Shown here one piece after another: positions 7,136 through 14,803 of a stretch of 23,172 nt of DNA. Made by a program: the position numbers and the translations under genes. The notes under the pieces are model-generated. The model saw only the letters and a program-made list of their open reading frames with translations. It was not told the DNA's origin and ran no database searches. Within the stretch, counting starts at the first letter, position 1. Each line of letters starts with the position of its first letter. This DNA comes from JBBQSU01 sp038234815 (GTDB taxonomy: Bacteria > Planctomycetota > Phycisphaerae > Tepidisphaerales > Tepidisphaeraceae): contig JBBQSU010000047.1 in the NCBI GenBank assembly GCA_038234815.1, positions 1 through 23,172 on the forward strand. The letters run 5' to 3'.

Positions 7136-7167
7136 AAAGCCGGCGGACCGTGAGGCCCGCCGGCTTT
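7136..7167 (-). terminator. strong intrinsic terminator of rpsB-tsf, possibly bidirectional
   Basis: An 11-bp perfect stem (AAAGCCGGCGG at 7136-7146 with CCGCCGGCTTT at 7157-7167) closes a 10-nt loop. Read on the minus strand it is followed by TTTTTT, the classic layout for the end of the tsf transcript, whose stop is about 33 nt upstream. Read on the plus strand only CTTT follows, so it is a weaker terminator for the coiled-coil gene. Confidence 0.9.
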
Positions 7168-7199
7168 GCTGGGGTTTCAAGATCGGCGGAAATGGATTC

Positions 7200-8012
7200 T
7201 TAGTGCTGACCCACTTCCAACCGAACATACTTTTCAAGTTTCACGTTCTGAGCCTTTAGCATCTGGCTGATCGAGCCTTTGAACATCTGGGCGTTGAAAA
7301 ATTCCTGATCGAGCAACACGCGCTCGGCATAGAACGAATTCAGCTTCCCCTCGGCGATTTTTTCGGCAATCGCCTGGGGCTTGCCCGTGGCCTTGGCCTG
7401 TTCCACCGCGATCTCACGTTCTTTGGCCACCAGATCGGCCGGCACTTCCTCACGGGTCAGGCCGAGCGGCTTGGCAAAGGCGATGTGCCCGCCAAGCTGT
7501 TTAATCAAATCGTCGCTGGCATTGCCAGTGAAGCTCATCAGCACAGCGATCTTGCCGGTGATGCTGTAGAGATAGGTGCCCTTGGTCTGGCCAGCGGCGT
7601 CCAGCAAAGCTGATTTGCCCACCTGCACGTTTTCACCGGTCTGCTGTGACACTGCTGTTACGGCTTCCTTCACCTCCGGGTCGCTCATCAGATCGGCGGG
7701 GGCACCGGCCAGCAGCTTCCTTGTGCCGAGCTCCAGGATCTTAGCGACCGGATCACTCTTGGCCGTGAAATCGGTATTGCAATTGACCACGACTGCCGAC
7801 GCCTTCTGCTTGTCGGCCGAGACGGCCACGGCCACACGGCCTTCATTGGCGATCCGCTCGGTAATGGACGTTTTCACGCCCTTCTTGCGAAACGCGTCGA
7901 TCGCCGCCTGCACGTCGCCACTGGTTTCGGTCAACATCTTTTTGCATTCCATCATGCCCTGACCGGTCTTGGCACGAAGTTCGTTCACGAGTTGCGCGGT
8001 AATAGCCGCCAT
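7200..8012 (-). CDS. tsf: translation elongation factor Ts
   Basis: EF-Ts releases GDP from EF-Tu so that it can be recharged with GTP in the cytosol. The 270-residue protein opens with the UBA-like domain and the family signature TGQGMMECKKML at 16-27. It has the TDF motif at 80-82 (NCNTDF), whose Asp-Phe inserts near the EF-Tu nucleotide site, and the C-terminal EKIAEGKLNSFYAE helix region followed by LLDQEFF. Length is close to that of E. coli EF-Ts (283). GGAGAA eight bases before the ATG supports the start. It lies 44 nt after rpsB, in the usual bacterial order, and a strong terminator follows. pyrH and frr, which often come next in other bacteria, are not here. Confidence 0.97.
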   Translation of the reverse strand: MAAITAQLVNELRAKTGQGMMECKKMLTETSGDVQAAIDAFRKKGVKTSITERIANEGRVAVAVSADKQKASAVVVNCNTDFTAKSDPVAKILELGTRKLLAGAPADLMSDPEVKEAVTAVSQQTGENVQVGKSALLDAAGQTKGTYLYSITGKIAVLMSFTGNASDDLIKQLGGHIAFAKPLGLTREEVPADLVAKEREIAVEQAKATGKPQAIAEKIAEGKLNSFYAERVLLDQEFFNAQMFKGSISQMLKAQNVKLEKYVRLEVGQH

Positions 8013-8056
8013 GGATTCTTCTCCGTAATGCTTGAATTAAAAACGACTGCTCGAAC

Positions 8057-8899
8057 CTACTGCGCCGCAGCGACCGGGTCCGGCGAAGGGGTCGCGGGCA
8101 CGGTTTCGGCTGGCGCTTCTTCGGCCTTGAAAGCCGTCCGGGTAGATCGGCGACGGGGTTGAGCCGTCTCCTCGTCACCCTTGGTTGCCCCGCGGCCCTG
8201 CTTGCCTTCAATTGCGCTGTCGGCCAGTTCCTTGAGAATCAGCTCGATCGCCCGCATGGCATCGTCGTTGCCGGGAATCGGCAGGTCGATCAAATCAGGG
8301 TCGCTGTCGGTGTCGATCAACGCGATCGTCGTCACACCCAGTTTCTTGGCTTCCTTCACCGCGATGTGTTCACGACGGGTGTCGATGATGAACATCACAC
8401 CGGGCATGCGGTCCATCTTGCGGATGCCTTCCAGATTGGTCTTGATCTTGGTCATCTCACGCTGAAGCGTGGATTTCATCTTCTTGGAGTAACTGTCGAT
8501 CAGCGCCTTGCCGTCCGTGCCGGCCAACCAGAGCTTTTCCAGTTCTTCCAGGCGATTAAGGCGGGCGCGGATCGTACGGAAATTAGTGAGCGTTCCACCG
8601 AGCCAGCGTTCGGTCACGCTGTGCATCCCGCAGCGTTTGCTTTCTGCATCCACCGCAAAACGGGCCTGCCGCTTGGTGCCGACGAAAAGCACATCGCGGC
8701 CACTGGCCACTGTGTTTTGCACCAGCTTTTTAGCGCGAAGGATACCCTTGACGGTTTCCTTTACGTCAATGATGTGAATCATGTTGCGCTTGCCGTGAAT
8801 GTACGGCTCCATTTTGGGATTCCACCGCGAAACGCGATGCCCGAAATGCACGCCGGCTTCGACCAACGCTTTGACAAGTTCTGCTTGTGACATTGCCAT
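8057..8899 (-). CDS. rpsB: 30S ribosomal protein S2
   Basis: S2 binds late to the 30S subunit near the head-body junction and helps recruit S1. The 280-residue protein has the S2 hallmarks: AGVHFGHRVSRWNPKMEPYI near the N-terminus, HIIDVKET, the VLFVGTKRQA strand, RWLGGTLTNFRTI, and PGVMFIIDTRREHIAVKEA, then DLPIPGNDDAMRAI. Compared with E. coli (241 residues) it has a C-terminal extension of about 45 residues rich in Ala, Pro, Glu and Arg, probably disordered. The first ATG (8899) is preferred over the one two codons later because GGAG lies eight bases before it. It is first of the rpsB-tsf unit; a hairpin sits just upstream of the ribosome-binding site. Confidence 0.97.
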   Translation of the reverse strand: MAMSQAELVKALVEAGVHFGHRVSRWNPKMEPYIHGKRNMIHIIDVKETVKGILRAKKLVQNTVASGRDVLFVGTKRQARFAVDAESKRCGMHSVTERWLGGTLTNFRTIRARLNRLEELEKLWLAGTDGKALIDSYSKKMKSTLQREMTKIKTNLEGIRKMDRMPGVMFIIDTRREHIAVKEAKKLGVTTIALIDTDSDPDLIDLPIPGNDDAMRAIELILKELADSAIEGKQGRGATKGDEETAQPRRRSTRTAFKAEEAPAETVPATPSPDPVAAAQ

Positions 8900-8914
8900 G
8901 ACGAAACTCCATTT

Positions 8915-8931
8915 CGACCCTTATTGGGTCG
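8915..8931 (-). promoter_or_regulatory. rpsB: leader hairpin just upstream of the rpsB ribosome-binding site
   Basis: CGACCC and GGGTCG form a perfect 6-bp stem around a 5-nt loop. In the rpsB message the stem ends four bases before GGAG. It could modulate ribosome access or be a site for feedback by S2, as leader structures do for rpsB in some bacteria; here that is inference. The same ten bases TTCGACCCTT recur at 9049-9058, where TCGAC/GTCGA (9050-9068) can also pair. Confidence 0.4.
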
Positions 8932-9258
8932 TCAGCCTGAAACGAGAGTGGTGGCCAAGAGCGCCACAATCGCCATGAGGCTTAATTTCTGACGAGGATT
9001 TTATAGAGCAAGAATGACGAACAGGCCGCTACGATAAACAACCCGCCGTTCGACCCTTGGCGAGTCGAGCCATGAATTTTACCCGTCGGCCAAACGGGCT
9101 GCAAGGCCTTTTGAATGGGTTTTTTTGTGGGATGATCGCTCGGCGGACGCGGGACGCAGGCACGAACGCCCTTGGGCCGATGCGGTCCGAAAGACCATTT
9201 ACGCGCCGCAACAGCAGGCGCGGGTACCCCCCTGCCATTTATGGCCCCGGGATTAATG

Positions 9259-9313
9259 CCGGTAACTTACCGGGGTGGATTTCCCCGCCCTGCGGATTTG
9301 CGTTAACATCCGC
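9259..9313 (+). promoter_or_regulatory. ileS: three adjacent inverted repeats in the ileS leader
   Basis: CCGGTAA-C-TTACCGG (9259-9273) is a perfect 15-bp dyad. It overlaps CGGGG/CCCCG (9271-9287), which makes the two stems mutually exclusive. GCGGAT/ATCCGC with a 10-nt loop (9292-9313) follows. A run of nine A residues and the ATG come about 20 nt later, with no ribosome-binding site. Overlapping stems are the usual basis of a structural switch, but no known riboswitch or T-box consensus is seen. Confidence 0.4.
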
Positions 9314-9334
9314 CGTCCTTAAAAAAAAACTAAA

Positions 9335-12169
9335 ATGACCATGATCCCTGACACCAAGAAGAACTACAAGACGACACTGAATCTCCCGCAGACGGCGTTT
9401 GCCATGGAGGCCAAGCTGGTTCAGAACGAACCGGCCCGGCTAAAGAAATGGCAGGAAGACGACGTTTATCAACAATTGATGACCTCTCCGCGGCACACGA
9501 AGGGGACGTGGGTGCTCCATGACGGCCCGCCGTTTGCCAATGGTGACATCCATATCGGGCACCTTATTAATAAGACGCTCAAGGACATCATCCTGCGCTT
9601 CCGTTCGATGCAGGGCTATCGCACGCCTTACGTCCCCGGGTGGGACTGCCATGGCCTGCCGATCGAACACAAGATTCAGCAGGAACTCGGGCCAAAAATC
9701 AGACAGATGTCGGCGGTGGACGTTCGGCAGAAGTGTTTCGCTTATGCCGAGAAGTACGTCGGAATCCAGTCGGTGCAGTTTCAGCGCCTTGGCATCTTTG
9801 GAGACTGGGCCAATCCCTACCTCACTCTCAAGCCCGCATACGAATCGGCTACGCTCGAAGTTTTCGCCCGCTTCGTCGAAGCCGGGCTGGTTTACAAGCG
9901 TCTTAAGCCCGTGCCCTGGTCGGTCAGCAATCAAACGGCATTGGCCGATGCCGAACTGGAATATCAGGACAAACAGGACCCGAGTATTTTTGTCGAATTT
10001 GCGCTGACTGCCGGGTTTGGTGGGATCGACGGCGTCAGCCTGCTCGTCTGGACGACGACGCCGTGGACATTGCCGGCCAATCTTGCGGTCGCGGTCAATC
10101 CCAAGGTTGAATACGCGCTCGTGCGTTACGCCCGCAACGCAAAAACCCGCCACGCGGTCGTCGCCGTTCCACTGGTGCAGGCGGTCTTTGGGCAACGTAA
10201 AGGCATCGAGTCGTTTGAAGTGCTTTCGACCCATCCGGGCGAAGCCTTGCTGGGTTTGGCTTATCGTCATCCGTTCATCGACCGGACGGGGAAGATTCTG
10301 CCCGCCGACTATGTGACGACCACCGACGGCACGGGGCTGGTTCACACCGCGCCCGGGCATGGCGAAGAGGACTACGGCCTGGGCATGCAAAACGGGCTGG
10401 AGGTGTATTGCCCAGTGCTTGCCGATGGACGGTTCGATCAGACGGTGCCGGCATGGTTGGCCGGCGCGTCGGTGTTGAAGGACGCCAATCCGCTGGTCAC
10501 AAATAAGCTGCGAGAACTCGACGTGCTGTTCGATGAAGTGGTTATCACCCATAGCTATCCGCATGACTGGCGGAGCAAACAGCCGGTAATCCAGCGGGCG
10601 ACAGAACAATGGTTTGTGGGGATGGATCAGCCCTTCCAAAACGGGCCATCGCTCCGCGACCGCGCACTGCGCGCGGCCGAGGATCAGATCGAATTCGTAC
10701 CCCGATGGGGACAATCCCGGCTGACGGGAATGCTGGCCTCGCGGCCCGACTGGTGCGTATCCCGCCAGCGGGCATGGGGATTGCCGATTCCGGTCTTTTA
10801 CAATGAGGCCGGTGAGGCGCTGCTGACGGCCGAAAGCGTGCGCGCCGTGGCACGGCGGTTTGCCGCGAAGGGATCGGATGCCTGGTTCACCGATGCGCCG
10901 TCAGAATTGCTTGGCGATTTCGATCCGGGGCCGAAGTTTCCCAAGGACAAACTGCGCAAGGAGAAGGATATTTTTGATGTCTGGTTTGAATCGGGCAGTA
11001 GTTGGCACGCGGTGCTGCAAGCTCGGGGCGACCTGAAGTTTCCGGCGGATTTATATCTCGAAGGCTCTGACCAGCATCGCGGATGGTTTCAGTTGTCATT
11101 GCTTCCGTCGCTTGGTGCGACCGGCCAGCCGCCTTTCAAACAGGTGTTGACGCACGGGTTTGTAGTCAAACCCGACGGCACGAAAGTCAGCAAGAGCGAT
11201 AAGGAATATGTGACCGCGACCCAGGAAATTGACCGCCATGGTGCCGATCTCCTGCGCCTCTGGTGCAGCAGCGTAGATTATCAAGGCGACATTCCCACCA
11301 GCCCAAAGTCCATTTCCGATTTCGGCGATAAGTATCGAAAAATCCGCAATACGCTGCGCTATCTATTGTCAAATCTGTACGACTTCGATGCCTCGCAGCA
11401 GAAACTGGAAGTCCCGCAGAACAGCCTCGACGGTTGGGTGCTGAATCAGCTTGACGAATTAATTGTCGAAGTGGCCAGCGGATACGACCAGTACCAGATT
11501 CATCGCGTGTTCAGGCTGCTGCACGATTTCTGCGCGGTGCAGATCAGCGCAGTCTACGGGAACGCCATGAAGGACCGGTTGTACTGCGAATCACCCGATT
11601 CGCCGGTTCGGCGAAGGTGTCAGTTCGTCATGCACAAGATGGCGACGGCGCTCATCAAGTTGATGGCGCCGATCCTGGTTTACACTGCCGACGAAGCCTG
11701 GGAACACCTGACCACTAAGCCCTCAGGCGAGGCCGGCCTCTCGAGCGTTCACCTGGCATTGCTACCAACGCCATCGGGCGCGGTCGTCAGCGATAGCCAG
11801 CGCGAGGAATGGAAGCTCCTCATGATGCTGCGCGACCAGGCGCTCGGCCAGCTCGACGCCCTTAAGAAATCAGCGGGGGTCAATAAGGCCGCCGATGCCG
11901 AAGCGGTTTACCACGTAAATGATGACGCGCTGCGCCGCGCGCTTCAGGCGTATGGTGCGGACCTGGAAGATTTGGTCGGCGTTGGATCATGGAGTTTTGC
12001 CGAGGAAGGCCGGGAAGGCCCGGCGGTGCGGGTGAGTGTTGTCGATCGACGAGAAACCTATCCGGCCTGCGCGCGAAGCTGGAAACGACGCAAGGACGTT
12101 GGTGCCGATCCCGAATACCCGGACCTTTCCCTCCGCGATGCCAAGGTCCTGCGGGCGGCGAAACTTTAG
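9335..12169 (+). CDS. ileS: isoleucyl-tRNA synthetase, bacterial type, with a degenerate C-terminal zinc site
   Basis: IleRS charges tRNA-Ile with isoleucine in the cytosol and edits valine. The 944-residue class I enzyme shows the N-terminal NYKTTLNLPQT segment of bacterial IleRS, HIGH at 73-76, WDCHGLPIEHK, the editing-domain WTTTPWTLPAN and GTGLVHTAPGHGEEDY motifs, DVWFESGSSWHAVL, and the KMSKS loop as KVSKS at 617-621. Bacterial IleRS usually ends in a zinc finger with two Cys pairs. Here the surrounding sequence is kept (KDVGADPEYPDL at 920-931), but the expected cysteines read C912, S915, S932 and D935, so only one remains. The start at 9335 fits the family; no ribosome-binding site precedes it, only an A-rich tract. 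purN follows after 6 nt. Confidence 0.97.
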   Translation: MTMIPDTKKNYKTTLNLPQTAFAMEAKLVQNEPARLKKWQEDDVYQQLMTSPRHTKGTWVLHDGPPFANGDIHIGHLINKTLKDIILRFRSMQGYRTPYVPGWDCHGLPIEHKIQQELGPKIRQMSAVDVRQKCFAYAEKYVGIQSVQFQRLGIFGDWANPYLTLKPAYESATLEVFARFVEAGLVYKRLKPVPWSVSNQTALADAELEYQDKQDPSIFVEFALTAGFGGIDGVSLLVWTTTPWTLPANLAVAVNPKVEYALVRYARNAKTRHAVVAVPLVQAVFGQRKGIESFEVLSTHPGEALLGLAYRHPFIDRTGKILPADYVTTTDGTGLVHTAPGHGEEDYGLGMQNGLEVYCPVLADGRFDQTVPAWLAGASVLKDANPLVTNKLRELDVLFDEVVITHSYPHDWRSKQPVIQRATEQWFVGMDQPFQNGPSLRDRALRAAEDQIEFVPRWGQSRLTGMLASRPDWCVSRQRAWGLPIPVFYNEAGEALLTAESVRAVARRFAAKGSDAWFTDAPSELLGDFDPGPKFPKDKLRKEKDIFDVWFESGSSWHAVLQARGDLKFPADLYLEGSDQHRGWFQLSLLPSLGATGQPPFKQVLTHGFVVKPDGTKVSKSDKEYVTATQEIDRHGADLLRLWCSSVDYQGDIPTSPKSISDFGDKYRKIRNTLRYLLSNLYDFDASQQKLEVPQNSLDGWVLNQLDELIVEVASGYDQYQIHRVFRLLHDFCAVQISAVYGNAMKDRLYCESPDSPVRRRCQFVMHKMATALIKLMAPILVYTADEAWEHLTTKPSGEAGLSSVHLALLPTPSGAVVSDSQREEWKLLMMLRDQALGQLDALKKSAGVNKAADAEAVYHVNDDALRRALQAYGADLEDLVGVGSWSFAEEGREGPAVRVSVVDRRETYPACARSWKRRKDVGADPEYPDLSLRDAKVLRAAKL

Positions 12170-12175
12170 TGCAAC

Positions 12176-12799
12176 ATGGGCAAGGAACCGATCAATCTGG
12201 CGGTCCTAGTCAGTGGCAGCGGCACCACGCTGCAAAATCTGATCGACCAGATTGCCGCTGGTCATCTGAATGCCCGGATCGCGGTCGTAATCGCGTCGAG
12301 GTCGGGGCTGCTGGGAACGGATCGCGCTGCAAAGGCTGGTTTGCGAACAGAGATCGTCGATAAGAAGGCTTGCTCATCACCTGCGGATTTCAGCCAGCGG
12401 GTTTTTTCTTATTGCCGGGCGGCGCAAGTTGATCTGGTCTGCCTTTGCGGCTGGCTCAGCCTTCTGGAAATCCCTGATGTTTTTGCCGGTCGAGCCATGA
12501 ACATCCACCCGGCATTGCTTCCCAGCTTTGGGGGTCGCGGAATGTTCGGGCATCACGTTCACCAGGCGGTGCTCGATCATGGCTGCAAAGTCAGCGGGTG
12601 CACCGTGCATTTTGTCGACAATCATTACGACGCCGGACCCATCATCTTGCAAAAGACCTGCCCCGTGCTGGATTCCGACACCGCGGCCACGTTAGCCGCG
12701 AGGGTTTTTGAAGAAGAAAAACTCGCCTATCCCGAAGCCATTCGGCTTTTCGCGGGTGGCCGGTTGCGCATATCAGACCGCAGAGTGTCGATCGTATAA
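12176..12799 (+). CDS. purN: phosphoribosylglycinamide formyltransferase (GAR transformylase)
   Basis: PurN transfers a formyl group from 10-formyltetrahydrofolate to glycinamide ribonucleotide, the third step of de novo purine synthesis, in the cytosol. The 207-residue protein has the substrate loop SGSGTTLQNLI at 13-23 and the catalytic residues Asn109 and His111 in MNIHPALLPSF. Asp152 in HYDAGPII corresponds to the catalytic Asp144 of the E. coli enzyme. Length agrees with the family (about 210). Its ATG is 6 nt after the ileS stop, so the two are probably on one transcript; the pairing is not a standard purine operon. It ends 36 nt from the convergent lipoprotein gene, with no clear terminator between them. 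Confidence 0.95.
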   Translation: MGKEPINLAVLVSGSGTTLQNLIDQIAAGHLNARIAVVIASRSGLLGTDRAAKAGLRTEIVDKKACSSPADFSQRVFSYCRAAQVDLVCLCGWLSLLEIPDVFAGRAMNIHPALLPSFGGRGMFGHHVHQAVLDHGCKVSGCTVHFVDNHYDAGPIILQKTCPVLDSDTAATLAARVFEEEKLAYPEAIRLFAGGRLRISDRRVSIV

Positions 12800-12835
12800 T
12801 CCGAGCCGGAACGGCCGGTACTACCTTGCGCGCAT

Positions 12836-13414
12836 CTATGGCTTGGAAAACGTGAAATTCGGGATGATCGGAATGCCCCATGCCGTACACCCGAGCGCCC
12901 GCAAATTATCCAGGGTCAAATTATTGCAACTGTGGAAAACGCTGTAATGTTCATCGTCGGGAACATAATCCACGTTGTTCCAGGCGTTTCGTCGTACCGG
13001 GCCAGGTGAAGATCGAAAACGAGCGTCCAGTGCCACCAGCAGCGTCGCCAGCTTCAACCGGTCCACGTCAAAAGCGATCATCTTATGTGCCGGCGGGTCT
13101 GGACTGGGGGAAACCGGCGGCGGAAGAAAATGCTCCCGGCGACCGAAAGCCGATTTCCCGCTGGCGAATAGCGCAACCAGCGTATGAAACGGGTCGGTCT
13201 TGTTGTCCACCGAGAAACCGTAATCGCCAAAGACGTATTCCACGTATCGCCCTTTGCCGAGTTCGGGAAGAATCAACGACGAATGCACGCCATAGTCCGC
13301 GTAATATACAGTGACGGGTGCAGACACCCGCCGCTCCGGAACGACGTGCGTCATGCATCCCGATATCAGCAAGCAAATGCAGGCACAAATTGACCGCTTC
13401 GCTATTAGAACCAT
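12836..13414 (-). CDS. putative lipoprotein, DUF2459-like
   Basis: The 192-residue product starts with a lipoprotein signal: Lys/Arg near the start, a hydrophobic core, and the lipobox LISGC at 16-20, so Cys20 should be lipidated and the protein held at a membrane outside the cytoplasm. The body resembles the DUF2459/TIGR02117 family: a strand with His44 (YGVHSSLILP), YVEYVFGDYGF, then a late Cys163-Asn-Asn segment followed by LRALG. The His and Cys positions would suit a papain-like hydrolase, but that is inference. The longer frame to 13660 is rejected because its first 82 residues precede the signal peptide and are antisense to the repeat element. Family assignment is moderate, made from recalled motifs only. 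Confidence 0.65.
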   Translation of the reverse strand: MVLIAKRSICACICLLISGCMTHVVPERRVSAPVTVYYADYGVHSSLILPELGKGRYVEYVFGDYGFSVDNKTDPFHTLVALFASGKSAFGRREHFLPPPVSPSPDPPAHKMIAFDVDRLKLATLLVALDARFRSSPGPVRRNAWNNVDYVPDDEHYSVFHSCNNLTLDNLRALGCTAWGIPIIPNFTFSKP

Positions 13415-13461
13415 GTAAAATCCGCCCGCTATATGTATGAGCAAGTCGCTACGTTGTAAAA

Positions 13462-13600
13462 GGGTGTGGCCACTTTTGGTGGGGCACCTCCGTTCGGCCC
13501 GACTCTCGTTCCGTGGCTTGGGCCTGTGGCCCGAGTCTGGCCGCAACCCGGAGGCCTGTGCCCCTGAATTCGTGCCCACCCATAAAATATCGCCACGCCC
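13462..13600 (+). repeat. 139-bp dispersed repeat with terminal inverted repeats, copy 2
   Basis: The ends GGGTGTGGC (13462-13470) and GCCACGCCC (13592-13600) are inverted repeats matching at 8 of 9 bases. The interior aligns with the minus strand of 6547-6682 throughout. A GGGCC-TGT-GGCCC hairpin at about 13520-13532 corresponds to GGGCC-TCT-GGCCC in copy 1. It fills most of the 276-bp gap between the lipoprotein gene and the TPR-like gene, ending 90 nt before the latter. I see no target-site duplication. Confidence 0.72.
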
Positions 13601-13690
13601 ACGCTCTTGCAAAATCCGATGAGCGCCCCCGCTGGTGAAGTTTCGCCCCGGCTCGTACAATCAACGCTCTCTCTTGACGGAGCGCACGTG

Positions 13691-14761
13691 ATGAAACGAT
13701 TAGTTTTATTGTTGACCATAAGTCTGACCGCGATGGCGTCGGCGGCGCGGGCTGACGAAATCGTCGTCTCCTCCGGCGGAAATCCACTGCCCGTGCCAAA
13801 CATCAAGATTTTGCGTGTTGCCGGCACCAAGTTGTTTTACCGCTCCAACACCAGTGGAAATGAAGGATCCAGGGAACTGGACCAGATTCAGAAAATCAAG
13901 GTGGATGACGAGCCGAACCTGACTGCGGCCGAAGAAGCGTACCTCGCCAAGCAGTGGCCGGCCGCAATGGATGGTTATCAGAAGGCCCTGCGATCGAGCG
14001 AAAAGGCCTGGGTGAAGGACCGTTCGGCTTCGCGGCTGATTGACGTGGGCGACAAGGTCGGGCGGCTGGATATTGTTATGTCGGCGTATGTGTATATGGT
14101 TTCGAAGGACGCCAAGGCCGCTGCCGGCACAAGGCCGAAGGTGAACGACACAATGCCGGGCCTCGATGCGGCAGTCCTGGAACTTAATAAGGGCCTCCAG
14201 GACAGCAAGCTCAACGACGAACGCCGCGTGGCGCTGCTGTCAATGCTGCTGGACGTACAGCGTGCCCGCAAGGACACCACCGGCCAAACCGAAACGCTCG
14301 AGCAACTTCAAAAGTACAGTTCGGACATGGGCAACGATCCCACTATGGCCCGCACGCTGGCCGACCTGACTCTCAGTATCGCCAAAAGCGCACTTCAGCA
14401 GAAAAATTATGACAAGGTGCTTGCGGAGATCGACGCCCGAAAATCCAGCTTCGTTGATCCGAATCAGCAGATCGAAGCCCTGATGTTGATCGCCCAGGCA
14501 AAGGACGCGCAACTCGGAACCGAGCCGGATCCGAAAAAGCTGAAAGACGTGGGCCTCGATTACATGCGCGTAGTGGCCAACGCCCGCGACATACCCAATG
14601 CCCCGCAGGTGCCGGCGGCACTGTTTGCCACCGGCCGAATCATGGAAAAACTCAATGAACCCAAGGAAGCAGTCCGACTTTACAGCGACGTGGCAAAAAC
14701 GGAGAACGCGTTTTCGGCCCAGGCCAAAGAGGCCGTCGATCGACTGAATTCAGTCAAATAA
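13691..14761 (+). CDS. secreted TPR-like helical-repeat protein
   Basis: The 356-residue protein has a signal peptide (MKR, hydrophobic core, likely cleavage after ARA at 19-21), so it is exported. Residues 22-75 look like a small beta domain (IVVSSGGNP, ILRVAGTKLFYR). The rest is alpha-helical with TPR-like pairs, for example EAYLAKQWPAAMDGYQKALR early and ALFATGRIMEKLNEPKEAVR near the end. TPR proteins act as scaffolds. The start at 13691 is chosen for the signal peptide and a GGAG nine bases before it; the longer frame begins in unrelated sequence. It is first of three collinear exported-protein genes, with a 42-nt gap to the next. No specific partner is identifiable. Confidence 0.8.
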   Translation: MKRLVLLLTISLTAMASAARADEIVVSSGGNPLPVPNIKILRVAGTKLFYRSNTSGNEGSRELDQIQKIKVDDEPNLTAAEEAYLAKQWPAAMDGYQKALRSSEKAWVKDRSASRLIDVGDKVGRLDIVMSAYVYMVSKDAKAAAGTRPKVNDTMPGLDAAVLELNKGLQDSKLNDERRVALLSMLLDVQRARKDTTGQTETLEQLQKYSSDMGNDPTMARTLADLTLSIAKSALQQKNYDKVLAEIDARKSSFVDPNQQIEALMLIAQAKDAQLGTEPDPKKLKDVGLDYMRVVANARDIPNAPQVPAALFATGRIMEKLNEPKEAVRLYSDVAKTENAFSAQAKEAVDRLNSVK

Positions 14762-14803
14762 CCCCGTTCTTCCAAAAGACCAACTCTTAGGCGATTCCAA
14801 ATT

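Larger units (their letters stand above)
8900..9334. other. divergent control region between rpsB and ileS
   Basis: This 435-bp stretch holds no convincing gene. It must contain the promoters and leaders of both rpsB (minus) and ileS (plus). On the rpsB side are the hairpin at 8915-8931 and a partner dyad at 9050-9068. A minus-strand TATAAA at 9000-9005 is a possible -10 box, but I see no matching -35. On the ileS side three inverted repeats occupy 9259-9313. I found no tRNA and no T-box consensus. Confidence 0.6.

Noticed and set aside
9259..9334. T-box riboswitch upstream of ileS
   Set aside because: The conserved T-box antiterminator consensus and a specifier-loop layout are not present; only a loose GGGGTGG resemblance was seen.
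9440..10714. 424-codon minus-strand frame inside ileS
   Set aside because: It is antisense to a fully motif-supported ileS and arises from its codon bias; no protein family features are visible.
12836..13660. Long 274-residue version of the DUF2459-like gene
   Set aside because: The first 82 residues precede the lipoprotein signal and are antisense to the dispersed repeat; a start at 13414 gives a proper lipobox protein.
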